A DNA stretch of 64,000 nt from Terriglobus albidus (GTDB lineage: Bacteria > Acidobacteriota > Terriglobia > Terriglobales > Acidobacteriaceae): the NCBI RefSeq assembly GCF_025685425.1, contig NZ_JAGTAS010000058.1, positions 1,054,001 through 1,118,000 of the forward strand, given 5' to 3'. The first letter of the stretch is position 1; the number at the start of each line of letters is the position of its first letter. Under the pieces are notes generated by a model. The model was not told where the DNA came from. It worked only from the letters and a program-made list of their open reading frames with translations, and did no database searches. The translations under genes and the position numbers were made by a program. This document shows positions 16,303 to 24,971 of the stretch, piece by piece.

Positions 16303-17186
16303 TGCAATATCCCGATCGTGTGAAGCCACGTCGTCACCAGCGATGGCCACTTCACAATCGGCAGCCCATTTGCGCGTAATCCATAACCGTGCCCGCCTTC
16401 CGCGTACACGTGCAGCTCGGCTTTGACCTTAGCCTCCTTCAATGCCTGGAAGTACACGAGCACGTTCTCTTCGTGCACGGGATCGTCCTCAGCCTGCAGC
16501 AGAAAAGTAGGCGGTGTCTCCGAACTCGGCTTAACGCCTTCGTCGACCTGTTTCAGACTCGCATCGGTCAGGTACGCGGGATAGATCAGGACCGTAAAGT
16601 CGGGCCTGGCGCTCACAGATGCCTCATCCGCAGGCTCATCCGCGCGTTTGAAGTCGGCATGATTGCTCAACACTGCGGCAAGATGCCCACCGGCCGAAAA
16701 GCCCAGAACACCGACCTGCGAGGAATTGATTCCCCATTCAGCCGCATGCATTCTTGTGAGACGAACGGCCTTCTGCGCATCCTCCAGGTCGATTGTGCTG
16801 GCCGGATAATGCTCCTTCAGGGGCACGCGGTATTTCACCAGCACACATGCGACGCCCTCCGCATTGAGCCACTGGCAGACCTCAGTTCCTTCGAGGTCAT
16901 AAGCAAGGATGCGATAGCCGCCACCTGGCAAAACAACCACGGCCGCACCCGTACGCTTTTCTTGCGGCGGCTGGTAGAGAGCCAATGTTGGCTGTTCGAT
17001 ATTGCTTAATTTCGAGACTGAATGGCCGCCTACCAGTTTGTCCGTTGGCTTCATGGTCTCCACTTCGGGACCAGGAGTCCACTGTTCCGGTGTTCCGTTG
17101 GGCCACAGCGGCAGAGTCACAACCTGCGCCGATGCGGACAATGCAGCGAAGAGAAGAGAAGAGGAGAGAACCAGGAAGGATCGCAC
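16299..17186 (-). CDS. Alpha/beta hydrolase, acetyl-esterase type, exported (295 aa)
   Basis: A signal peptide (MRSFLVLSSSLLFAALSASAQ) is followed by an alpha/beta-hydrolase fold. The oxyanion motif is VVVLPGGGYRILAYDLEG, the nucleophile elbow is VGVLGFSAGGHLAAVL, the acid lies in LLQAEDDPVHEENVLVYFQAL and the catalytic His in HVYAEGGHGYGLR. This pattern fits BD-FAE/acetylxylan-esterase-like enzymes of polysaccharide-degrading bacteria. The N-terminal PLWPNGTPEQWTPGPE is typical of that group. The exact substrate is unknown. It stands alone inside the dap region. Confidence 0.88.
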   Translation of the reverse strand: MRSFLVLSSSLLFAALSASAQVVTLPLWPNGTPEQWTPGPEVETMKPTDKLVGGHSVSKLSNIEQPTLALYQPPQEKRTGAAVVVLPGGGYRILAYDLEGTEVCQWLNAEGVACVLVKYRVPLKEHYPASTIDLEDAQKAVRLTRMHAAEWGINSSQVGVLGFSAGGHLAAVLSNHADFKRADEPADEASVSARPDFTVLIYPAYLTDASLKQVDEGVKPSSETPPTFLLQAEDDPVHEENVLVYFQALKEAKVKAELHVYAEGGHGYGLRANGLPIVKWPSLVTTWLHTIGILH

Positions 17187-17283
17187 GGACGCATTCTACG
17201 TGAATGTCCTGCTGATTGATGGAATTCGCCTGTGGGGGCGTCATCCCCTACACTGGGATTACCGACTTTCAAGGAGATAGCTT

Positions 17284-18129
17284 TTGAGCACTACCCTCGA
17301 GCAGACCATTGAACATCACTTTGCCTCCGGAGCCGCAGCGATCGGCAACCCCGACGCTGAAAAGGCTTTCCTGGAGCTCCGCGGTCAACTCGAAGCTGGT
17401 ACGCTGCGCTCAGCCTCTCCCGATGATGCCTCGTCGATCGGTTGGACGGTCAATGCATGGGTCAAACGCGGCATCCTTTTGGGTTTCCGGATCGGCCAAC
17501 TCGAAGATCAGTCCTGCGGCCGCCTGAGCTTCATCGATAAAGCTACCTATCCGGCACGCACCTTTACTCCCGAACAGGGAGTCCGGGTGGTACCTGGCGG
17601 TTCGTCAGTACGCAGCGGAGCCTATCTCGCCAAGGGTGTGGTGATGATGCCTCCCGCCTATGTGAACGTTGGTGCGTATGTGGATGAAGGCACCATGGTG
17701 GATTCGCACGCTCTGGTAGGTTCCTGCGCACAGATCGGCAAGCGCGTCCACCTCTCGGCGGCATGCCAGATCGGAGGCGTGCTGGAACCCGTCAATGCCT
17801 CACCAGTGATCATTGAAGATGACGTCCTGGTAGGTGGAAATACGGGCGTCTATGAAGGGACGATTGTACGTTCTAAGGCTGTCCTCGCGGCCGGTACAGT
17901 GCTGACGCGCGGGACTCCGGTCTATGACACGGTGAACGGAACCGTTCTGAAAGCAACGGCGGACCAGCCGCTCATCATTCCGTCAGGCGCCGTTGTGGTT
18001 CCAGGTGCGCGTGCTATCACCAAAGGAAAAGGGACGGAGTGGGGGCTCTCTGTCTACACCCCCGTCATCGTAAAGTACCGCGACGAGAAGACGGATCTCT
18101 CGACGGCACTTGAAGACCTGCTGCGTTAG
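17284..18129 (+). CDS. dapD: 2,3,4,5-tetrahydropyridine-2,6-dicarboxylate N-succinyltransferase (281 aa)
   Basis: Succinylates tetrahydrodipicolinate in the succinylase branch of diaminopimelate synthesis. An N-terminal helical domain is followed by a left-handed beta-helix of hexapeptide repeats. Landmarks are [60 protein letters not shown] and [20 protein letters not shown]. It uses a TTG start at 17284, supported by an AAGGAGA ribosome-binding site at 17271-17277. The stop TAG is the first three bases of repeat copy B. Removing the element regenerates TAG, so the protein end is unaffected. Confidence 0.95.
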   Translation: MSTTLEQTIEHHFASGAAAIGNPDAEKAFLELRGQLEAGTLRSASPDDASSIGWTVNAWVKRGILLGFRIGQLEDQSCGRLSFIDKATYPARTFTPEQGVRVVPGGSSVRSGAYLAKGVVMMPPAYVNVGAYVDEGTMVDSHALVGSCAQIGKRVHLSAACQIGGVLEPVNASPVIIEDDVLVGGNTGVYEGTIVRSKAVLAAGTVLTRGTPVYDTVNGTVLKATADQPLIIPSGAVVVPGARAITKGKGTEWGLSVYTPVIVKYRDEKTDLSTALEDLLR

Positions 18130-18240
18130 AGCATTTTTCTGTAGGCGTAGAGTAGGGTTCCGCATCTATGGGCGTTTTCCGCAATGAAAACGCCGCTGCA
18201 CTCCTCTTCCGGGATACCCGGCAACAGGAAAAATGCTCTA
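18127..18240 (-). repeat. Palindromic repeat element, copy B (114 bp, reverse orientation)
   Basis: Reverse complement of the copy A type, with TAGAGCATTTTTC and GAAAAATGCTCTA ends and the same core and inner hairpin. It is flanked by TA on both sides. Excision of the inside plus one TA joins CGT to TAG, the dapD stop. The element ends 13 nt before the rnj start codon, so it forms the whole dapD-rnj intergenic region apart from the ribosome-binding site. Confidence 0.9.
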
Positions 18241-18253
18241 GCATGAAGGTTTG

Positions 18254-19921
18254 ATGAGTCTCGACAAGCTGCATATCATCCCGCTCGGCGGCCTTGGCGA
18301 ATTTGGCATGAACTGCTGTGCCATTCGCTATGGCGACCACATTCTTGTCATCGATGCCGGACTCATGTTTCCGGACGAGGAACTCTTGGGTGTCGATATT
18401 GTCGTGCCCGACATCGGATACCTGGTCGAGAACCGTGAGAAGGTCAAAGCTATTCTGCTGACCCATGGTCACGAAGATCACATTGGCGGCCTTCCCTGGA
18501 TTTTGACCGAGCTGCGCGACGTACCCGTCTACGGTACCGAGTTCACTCTCGCCTATGTCGAAGGCAAGCTGGAAGAGCACAAGCTGCTGGACGACACCGA
18601 GATGCTGGAGATGATCCCCGGTGAGCAGTTCCAGATCGGCCCCTTCCGGATTCAGCCAATCCGAGTGACGCACTCCCTCGTGGACTGCGTTTCGCTCGCG
18701 ATCCATACCCCGGTGGGGACAATCCTGCATACAGGAGACTTCAAGGTCGACCTGGCTTCGCCGGACGGGCACCCTTTCGACCTGCAGGCATTTGCTGAGC
18801 TTGGGAAGAACGGCGGCGTACTCGCCCTTCTGCAGGATTCAACCAACGTCGATCGGCCAGGACACACGCCGAGCGAACTGGCCGTAAAGCCACGGTTGGA
18901 CGAGATCTTCGGACGGACAAAGAAGAGGCTCTTCTTCTCTTGCTTCTCATCGTCGATCCACCGGCTGAAGCTGGCCTTCGAGCTTGCGGACAAACATGAC
19001 CGCAAGGTTGCCGTCATCGGGCGATCGCTCGACAACTCCACCGAGATTGCCGCAGACCTTGGATATATCGATATACCGCCAGGCATTTTGATCAATGGCG
19101 GGCAGATCAAAGACTATCCGCCGGAGCAGGTTTGTGTCCTGATCTCGGGAACTCAGGGTGAGCCGATGTCGGCGCTTTCCCGTGCCGCCGTGGACAACCA
19201 TAAACATGCGCGGATTGAGCCCGGCGACACCGTTCTGCTCTCGAGCCGCATCATCCCCGGCAACGAAAAAGGCATCTTCCGCATGATCGATCACCTGGTC
19301 CGCCGGGACGCGAACGTGATCTTCGACGACGGCACCCAGGGAACCATCCATGTGAGCGGGCATGCCAGCCAGGAAGAGCTTCGCCTGATGATCAACCTGG
19401 TGAAGCCGAAGTACTTCATCCCGGTGCACGGCGACTATCGGCATCTGAAGCGCCATGCGGAACTTGCCGCATCGACCGGGATTCCGAAACAGACCTTCCT
19501 GCTGGAAGACGGAGACGTGCTGGAGCTGACGCGCGACTCGGCCACACGCCAGGACAAAGTGCAGGCAGGCAGAATCCTGATCGATGACGGCTCGACGGCA
19601 GATGTGGTGGACGATCTGGTGATTCGCGATCGCCGGCACCTTTCGGAGGCCGGTTTGCTGCTGCCGATCCTCGCCATCAACAAGCTGACCGGCCTGGTAG
19701 AAGGAGCGCCGGAGATCATCGCTCGCGGCTTTGCAGTGCCCGATCCAGCCATTCTGACGGAAGCGCGGCAGGTGATTGCGCGCACGCTGGATGCCTCCTC
19801 GAACGAGGAGAAAGGCGACTACGGTGTGATTAAGGAGAAGATCCGGACGGACCTGAAGCGCTACATCCAGAAGAATACAAGCCGGCGGCCGTTGATCATG
19901 CCGGTAATTCTGGAGATTTAG
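18254..19921 (+). CDS. rnj: Ribonuclease J (555 aa)
   Basis: Metallo-beta-lactamase/beta-CASP ribonuclease with 5'-3' exo- and endonuclease activity in mRNA decay and rRNA maturation. It begins LHIIPLGGLGEFGMNC. The zinc motif is LLTHGHEDHIGGLPW, and later metal ligands are in GDFKVD and the C-terminal VHGDYRHLKRHAELA. The beta-CASP region holds SGTQGEPMSALSR and SSRIIPGNEKGI. Length is normal (about 555 aa). Start: ATG 18254 with GAAGG at 18245-18249; a TTG lies directly before. The leader is dominated by repeat copy B. Confidence 0.95.
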   Translation: MSLDKLHIIPLGGLGEFGMNCCAIRYGDHILVIDAGLMFPDEELLGVDIVVPDIGYLVENREKVKAILLTHGHEDHIGGLPWILTELRDVPVYGTEFTLAYVEGKLEEHKLLDDTEMLEMIPGEQFQIGPFRIQPIRVTHSLVDCVSLAIHTPVGTILHTGDFKVDLASPDGHPFDLQAFAELGKNGGVLALLQDSTNVDRPGHTPSELAVKPRLDEIFGRTKKRLFFSCFSSSIHRLKLAFELADKHDRKVAVIGRSLDNSTEIAADLGYIDIPPGILINGGQIKDYPPEQVCVLISGTQGEPMSALSRAAVDNHKHARIEPGDTVLLSSRIIPGNEKGIFRMIDHLVRRDANVIFDDGTQGTIHVSGHASQEELRLMINLVKPKYFIPVHGDYRHLKRHAELAASTGIPKQTFLLEDGDVLELTRDSATRQDKVQAGRILIDDGSTADVVDDLVIRDRRHLSEAGLLLPILAINKLTGLVEGAPEIIARGFAVPDPAILTEARQVIARTLDASSNEEKGDYGVIKEKIRTDLKRYIQKNTSRRPLIMPVILEI

Positions 19922-19927
19922 AGATCC

Positions 19928-19958
19928 CCTGCCTGGCTCCCCGGTAGCCAGGTAGGTT
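19928..19958 (+). terminator. Probable terminator after rnj
   Basis: An 11-bp stem CCTGCCTGGCT / AGCCAGGTAGG (one G-T pair) with a 7-nt loop starts 6 nt after the rnj stop. It is followed only by TT, so it would be weak. Confidence 0.45.
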
Positions 19959-20064
19959 CCCCAGGTGGCGATTTCCGGCACGGAAGCCGACTCGAAACGA
20001 GGACAATGAAAGGTACTTCCGCGCTTTGCGCGCGGAAGCGGTCCGTATTTGTTCCGAGGTGTCG

Positions 20065-22692
20065 ATGAAGCCACTCCGTTTTGTTACAACGCCGACGCGT
20101 AATCGCCGCCTGAACGAGCTGATTGGTCTGGCCGTTCTGGTAGGGGGCGGTCTGCTGGCGCTGGCGCTGGTCAGTTATACGGCGACCGATCCCTCCTGGA
20201 ACACCGTGGGAGGCTACGCCACAGGGCGTCCGGCACATAACTGGACAGGCATCGTAGGCGCCTTCATCAGCGACGCTACACTGCAGCTTCTCGGTATCGC
20301 CGCGTTCGCCGTACCACTCTCAGTTATGAGGCTGGGCTACTGCTGGATGCGGTCGCGTCCGGCGGGCTCGCCTGTCGCAAAATCCGTAGGCCTGGCGATC
20401 TGGATCTTCTTTGGCCCGGCGATGTTTGCGCTGCTTCCGGGACATATGCTGTGGCGGAGCACGCTGCCCATTGAAGGCGTGGAAGGCCGCTTGATGGCAG
20501 ACAGCATCATTGCCCTGCTGAACTTCCCAGGCGCCTGCATTGTCGTCGCCCTGATGGTGGTAATGGCCACCTATCTCTCCACGACCTTTACCTTCAACAC
20601 TGCCCGTGAGTGGGCGACGGCCCGCTTCGCCTTCCTACAGGCCATGCAGGACCGTTGGCGCAACTGGCGTGGCACCCGTGCCTCACGGGCGGATCGGGCA
20701 ATCGCGGAGTACGAGAGCAAGCGCGAACGCGCCATGGAGCGCGATCGTCGTAGCCGTGAGAAGGCTGACCGTAAAGCGGAGAAGGCCGCCGCCGCGAGCG
20801 AAAGCACCTCCCTGCTCAGCAGCCTGTTCGGCTGGTGGGGCCGCAAGAAGGCGCAGCCTCAGCCTTTGGGGGAGCAGACCAACGCGGATCCGGTCGAGAC
20901 GGAGGCATCGCCGGCACCCTCTGTGTGGGCGAAAGTGCCGCGTACTATGGTCGACGCCCCGGTTGAGAACGGAGATCCTGTGCTGCCCGCCGCTTACGCC
21001 GCCGCTGTCGAGGAACGCCTCCACCAGGCAACCATCGAAGAGCCTACTCCGGAATGGGCTCACCATCCTGCACAGGCCGAGCCGGAGACGCCGCGAAAGA
21101 TCGTCAACTTCCCCGCCCCGGTTACTCCGGCCGCGCAGCAGACAGAGACCGAGGAAAAAGAGATCTCCTTTGGCAAGCGTGCCGACGAGAAGCTGAAGAC
21201 TGTTACTCTGACTGCGAAGAGCGTGCATGGCTACAAGCTGCCGCCGTCGAGCCTGCTGCACCGCAGCGAGGAGCCGACCATTGTTCGAGAAGAAGCTCTT
21301 CGCGAAGAAGCCCGCACACTGGTTGAGAAGTGCGCTGAGTTCGACGTTCACGGTCAGGTTACGCAGATCAACCCCGGCCCCGTGGTTACTACGTTCGAGT
21401 TCCGCCCGGAAGCCGGCGTTAAGTATTCGCGCGTTACGGGCCTTGCCGATGATCTCTGCCTGGCAATGGCGGCCGAAAGCATCCTGATCGAACGTATGGC
21501 CGGCAAGAGCACCGTTGGTATCCAGGTGCCGAACAGTGAGCGCGAGACGATCTGGCTGCGCGATATTGTCGAGAGTGAGCACTTTGCCAACACGAAGTCT
21601 CGCCTGGCGATGGCGATGGGCAAGGACATCAATGGCCGTATCGTTACCGCCGACCTTGCCTCGATGCCGCACGTCCTGATTGCCGGATCCACCGGCTCGG
21701 GTAAGTCCGTGGCGATCAATGCCATGATCATGAGCGTGCTCTTCAAGGCGACGCCGGAACAGGTGCGTATGATTCTGGTCGATCCGAAGCGCGTAGAACT
21801 CGGCATGTATGAAGGCATCCCGCATCTCTTCACGCCGATCATCACAGAGCCCAAGCTGGCCGCGAATGCGTTGCGCAATGCGGTCCGCGAGATGGAACGC
21901 CGGTTGAAACTGCTCGCCTCCAAGCACGTCCGCAATATCGACCAGTACAACAAGCTCTTTGAAAATGGCACGCCGTCTATGTTCGAGGATGATGAAGAGC
22001 AGCAGCCGCTGCCGTACATCATGATCATCATCGATGAGCTCGCTGACCTGATGATGCTGGATAAGGCCAACGTCGAAGAGGCCATTACCCGTTTGGCGCA
22101 GATGGCGCGCGCTGTCGGAATTCATCTCGTGCTGGCGACACAGCGTCCTTCGGTCGACGTGATCACCGGCCTGATCAAGGCGAATGTGCCGACACGTATG
22201 AGCTTCCGTCTCGCGACCAAGGTGGACTCGCGTACCATCATCGACTCCAATGGCGCCGAGAGCCTGCTGGGACGCGGCGACATGCTCTTCCTGCCGCCGG
22301 GAACTTCGCGGCTGCAGCGTGTGCACGCTCCGTTTGTTACAGAAAAAGAGATCGCCGCGGTGACCGACTTCTGGAAACAGCAGGGTGAGGCTGAGTATGT
22401 TCAGGGCTTCCTGGAAGGTCCGAAGGACGATAAGGGCCGCGACCTGGATGCGATGGATGGCGACGATACAAACGATGAACTCTTTGACGATGCCGTCAAA
22501 CTGGTCTTCGAGTTTGGGAAGGCATCGACGAGCCTGCTGCAGCGCCGTCTGCGTATCGGATACGGCCGTGCGGCGCATTTGATCGACATGATGGAGCGTG
22601 ACGGTCTGGTAGGCCCTGCCGAGGGGTCCAAGCCGCGGGAGATTCTCAAGAGCGCGGACTGGCTTCGTGAGACGGATCCAGCGATGCGTTAG
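20065..22692 (+). CDS. ftsK: DNA translocase FtsK (875 aa)
   Basis: Septal DNA pump coordinating chromosome dimer resolution and cell division. Four N-terminal membrane helices (about residues 15-180; e.g. LIGLAVLVGGGLLALALVSY) are followed by a charged Ala/Glu-rich linker (about 190-400) and the motor. Walker A is IAGSTGSGKSVAINAMI, Walker B IIIDELADLMML, then LATQRPSVDVITGLIKANVP. The C-terminal winged-helix gamma domain (SLLQRRLRIGYGRAAHLID) should read KOPS-type sequences. The frame opens at 20026, but ATG 20065 after GAGGTG is the natural start. Confidence 0.96.
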   Translation: MKPLRFVTTPTRNRRLNELIGLAVLVGGGLLALALVSYTATDPSWNTVGGYATGRPAHNWTGIVGAFISDATLQLLGIAAFAVPLSVMRLGYCWMRSRPAGSPVAKSVGLAIWIFFGPAMFALLPGHMLWRSTLPIEGVEGRLMADSIIALLNFPGACIVVALMVVMATYLSTTFTFNTAREWATARFAFLQAMQDRWRNWRGTRASRADRAIAEYESKRERAMERDRRSREKADRKAEKAAAASESTSLLSSLFGWWGRKKAQPQPLGEQTNADPVETEASPAPSVWAKVPRTMVDAPVENGDPVLPAAYAAAVEERLHQATIEEPTPEWAHHPAQAEPETPRKIVNFPAPVTPAAQQTETEEKEISFGKRADEKLKTVTLTAKSVHGYKLPPSSLLHRSEEPTIVREEALREEARTLVEKCAEFDVHGQVTQINPGPVVTTFEFRPEAGVKYSRVTGLADDLCLAMAAESILIERMAGKSTVGIQVPNSERETIWLRDIVESEHFANTKSRLAMAMGKDINGRIVTADLASMPHVLIAGSTGSGKSVAINAMIMSVLFKATPEQVRMILVDPKRVELGMYEGIPHLFTPIITEPKLAANALRNAVREMERRLKLLASKHVRNIDQYNKLFENGTPSMFEDDEEQQPLPYIMIIIDELADLMMLDKANVEEAITRLAQMARAVGIHLVLATQRPSVDVITGLIKANVPTRMSFRLATKVDSRTIIDSNGAESLLGRGDMLFLPPGTSRLQRVHAPFVTEKEIAAVTDFWKQQGEAEYVQGFLEGPKDDKGRDLDAMDGDDTNDELFDDAVKLVFEFGKASTSLLQRRLRIGYGRAAHLIDMMERDGLVGPAEGSKPREILKSADWLRETDPAMR

Positions 22693-22728
22693 TGGTTATT
22701 TTGTTAAGCTCCCTTTTTTTTACAACGA

Positions 22729-22764
22729 GATACGGAACGGTTAAACCGTTCCGTATCGGCTTTT
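22729..22764 (+). terminator. Rho-independent terminator after ftsK
   Basis: A perfect 12-bp stem GATACGGAACGG / CCGTTCCGTATC with a 5-nt loop is followed by GGCTTTTA. It starts 36 nt after the ftsK stop. Confidence 0.85.
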
Positions 22765-22967
22765 AGGGGCAAACCCTTCAAAGATGAAAGCATCCCATCG
22801 TGATACATGGCGCCGGTTAATTATTTTCCGGCGGAGATGCAGAAGTGGCTGGCAGGGGAGTAGGATTTTCGCGATTTCTCCTGCTTGTCGCCGGCGAAGG
22901 AGAATCGCAACGCAGCCGGCGGACCCTGTTCCAGCCACAGAAATTTCTGAACTACGGAGGATACCCC
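22765..22967. promoter_or_regulatory. Leader region of the DUF2383-like gene
   Basis: No gene is supported here. The frame of the next gene is open to 22845, but that part lacks family similarity. A strong ribosome-binding site GGAGG at 22956-22960, 7 nt from ATG 22968, fixes the start. No promoter was identified with confidence. Confidence 0.4.
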
Positions 22968-23435
22968 ATGGCCATGACCGATGCCGAAAAACAGAACCGA
23001 ATCAACGACACATTACGGGAAGTGATCCAAGTCCTGATCGATGGACAGGAAGGTTTCCAGACGATCGGTGAACACCTGAAGGATGACATGCTGCGGCGTT
23101 ACTTTCTGGCGGAAAGCCTGAAGCGGGCCAGCTTCAGAGCTGACCTGGAAAACGAATTGCATCGCGCCGGCTTTCATGACGTGAAAGAGAGTGGAACGAT
23201 AGCCGGTACGATGCGCCGATCGTGGGGCGATCTGAAGGCCAAGCTCGGAGGTGGCGACTACACGTTGCTGGCTACAGCCGAGCAAGAAGAAGACAGCACC
23301 AAGAAGGTCTACTCCAAGGCCGTTCAGGAAGCGCTACCGCTGCCGGTGCATAAGATGCTGAGCGAGCAGTATGCGCATATCCAAACGTCGCATGATTACG
23401 TCCGCAGTGCGCGTGATCGGCGTAAAGCGGCTTAG
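22968..23435 (+). CDS. PA2169 family four-helix-bundle protein (DUF2383-like, 155 aa)
   Basis: Small ferritin-like helical-bundle protein: TLREVIQVLIDGQEGFQTIGEHLKD, then FLAESLKRASFRADLENELHRAG, SGTIAGTMRRSWGDLKAKLGGGDYTLLATAEQEED and a C-terminal helix IQTSHDYVRSARDRR. This is the typical PA2169/DUF2383 pattern. In other bacteria such genes are often stress or stationary-phase induced; that is family knowledge, not seen here. It is monocistronic, with its own terminators before and after. Confidence 0.88.
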   Translation: MAMTDAEKQNRINDTLREVIQVLIDGQEGFQTIGEHLKDDMLRRYFLAESLKRASFRADLENELHRAGFHDVKESGTIAGTMRRSWGDLKAKLGGGDYTLLATAEQEEDSTKKVYSKAVQEALPLPVHKMLSEQYAHIQTSHDYVRSARDRRKAA

Positions 23436-23447
23436 AGGAACGATGTT

Positions 23448-23483
23448 AAACACAAACGGCCCCATGGGGCCGTTTGTGTTTTT
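23448..23483 (+). terminator. Rho-independent terminator
   Basis: A perfect long palindrome AAACACAAACGGCCCC-ATGG-GGCCGTTTGTGTTT with CCATGG at the tip is followed by TT. It begins 13 nt after the stop of the DUF2383-like gene. Confidence 0.9.
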
Positions 23484-23495
23484 GGGTGTTCCTGG

Positions 23496-23560
23496 CCACC
23501 CTAGCGTTGCGAGCGTTCACCCCAGCGAACAAAGTTCGCCGGGGACCCCGAGGGTGTGGA
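23496..23560. repeat. Composite hairpin repeat with inner module (copy 1)
   Basis: Outer half-stems CCACCCTAGCG and CGAGGGTGTGG enclose the inner module TCACCCCAGCGAAC-AAA-GTTCGCCGGGGACCCC (23517-23549). The same module occurs at 39479-39511 and, inverted, at 59903-59934. It lies between two convergent transcription units. Confidence 0.7.
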
Positions 23561-23591
23561 CCCGGATAGGTAATACAAGGACAAACAAACA

Positions 23592-24971
23592 CTAGAGATC
23601 GTCTTTGGGGGCCGACTCAGGGGCGAGGCCGTGCTTTTCCATGCGATAGATAAGGGTGCGGCGGCTGATGTCGAGGTAGCGGGCAGCCTGGGTCTGGTTG
23701 CCGTTGAACTTCTCGAGTGCGCGGCGGATCAGGTCTCGTTCGAGAGCTTCGAGACTAATGCCCTGTTCCGGAAGGTCGGGCCAGAAGGGGGCAGGACGCG
23801 GTGGGGCGGTGAGCTCCGGCGGAAGGTCTTCGGTGGAGATGACCTCTGACGTCGAGAGCACCACCAGGCGCTCCATCACATTTTCTAGCTGGCGGACATT
23901 GCCAGGCCAGTGATAGGCGATGAGATGTTGCAGCACCGCCGGCGAGAGACGTAGATGCTCAATGGCGTGCCGCTTGCGTGCGCGTTCAAAGAGCACCTCA
24001 ATCAACTCCGGTAGATCTTCTCTTCGCTCCCGCAGTGGCGGAATGCGCAGCGGAACGACAGCAAGACGATAGTAGAGGTCTTCACGAAAAGTTCCATCTT
24101 CGACCATGGCGGACAGGTCGCGATGGGTCGCAGCGATAACACGGACATCGACCTTGATGGGATCAGTTGCGCCGAGCTTGGCAAGCTCTCCTTCCTGCAG
24201 GACTCGCAGCAGCTTGACCTGAGCTTCGAGGGGAAGTTCACCGACTTCATCGAGAAAGAGCGTGCCGCCGTTGGTGGACTCGATGCGGCCTTCTTTGTTC
24301 GCAACAGCTCCGGTGAAGGCGCCTTTGGTGTAGCCGAAGAGTTCGCTTTCGACGAGATCGCGCGGGATAGCGCCGCAGTTGATAGCAGAGAAGGGGCGTT
24401 TGCCTCTGCGGCTATTGTGATGAATGGCGCGAGCCACAAGCTCCTTGCCGGTGCCGGTCTCTCCCTGGATAAGCACCGTTGCATCGCGCTGGGCGACACG
24501 GGCCGCCTGATCGAGGACGCGGAGGAGTCCCTTGGAATGTCCGACAATGGCTTCGAAGCCATAGCGCTGGTCAAGCGCGGAACGAAGGGTCTGGACCTCT
24601 TCGATGAGGCTCTGACGTTCCATCGCGCGATGAACAACGAGGACAAGCGCATCAAAGTCGAGAGGCTTGGTGACATAGTCATAGGCGCCGAGCTTCATCG
24701 CCTCGACGGCCGTCTCGACTGTGCCGAAAGCGGTAACAACAATGACTGTCGTGCGAAGGCCTGCGTGCGTAATACGTGAGAGCAGCTCCAGACCCGTTGT
24801 GGGCATGCGCAGATCAGTAATGACAAGCTGAGGCTCGGATTCGCGAAGCATGCGCCAGGCCTCTTCGCCATCGGAGGCGACGGAGACCTGATAGCCCGCT
24901 TCCTCGAGCTGCAGCTTCATCACGCGCCGGAGGCTGACATCGTCATCGACGACAAGGATGCGATTACTCAC
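23592..24971 (-). CDS. Sigma54-dependent response regulator, NtrC/ZraR type (459 aa)
   Basis: Three-domain enhancer-binding protein. The N-terminal receiver starts ILVVDDDVSLRRVM, with phospho-acceptor Asp in LVITDLRMPTTGLEL. The AAA+ domain has Walker A GETGTGKELVARAIHH, the sigma54-contact loop KGAFTGAVANKEGRIE, Walker B TLFLDEVGELP and R-finger region LYYRLAVVPLRIPPLR. The C-terminal Fis-type helix-turn-helix reads NGNQTQAARYLDISRRTLIYRM. It is coupled to the upstream histidine kinase gene (4-bp overlap). By position it is the likely activator of the divergent RND efflux operon, which carries a -24/-12 element. Confidence 0.95.
   Translation of the reverse strand: MSNRILVVDDDVSLRRVMKLQLEEAGYQVSVASDGEEAWRMLRESEPQLVITDLRMPTTGLELLSRITHAGLRTTVIVVTAFGTVETAVEAMKLGAYDYVTKPLDFDALVLVVHRAMERQSLIEEVQTLRSALDQRYGFEAIVGHSKGLLRVLDQAARVAQRDATVLIQGETGTGKELVARAIHHNSRRGKRPFSAINCGAIPRDLVESELFGYTKGAFTGAVANKEGRIESTNGGTLFLDEVGELPLEAQVKLLRVLQEGELAKLGATDPIKVDVRVIAATHRDLSAMVEDGTFREDLYYRLAVVPLRIPPLRERREDLPELIEVLFERARKRHAIEHLRLSPAVLQHLIAYHWPGNVRQLENVMERLVVLSTSEVISTEDLPPELTAPPRPAPFWPDLPEQGISLEALERDLIRRALEKFNGNQTQAARYLDISRRTLIYRMEKHGLAPESAPKDDL

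Noticed and set aside
18127-18240. Rho-independent terminator or riboswitch between dapD and rnj
   Set aside because: The same sequence occurs at four unrelated loci in both orientations, so it is a dispersed element rather than a dapD- or rnj-specific RNA.
20683-22578. 631-codon open frame antisense to ftsK
   Set aside because: Shadow of a highly conserved gene in G+C-rich DNA; the protein is rich in His/Arg and has no family motif.
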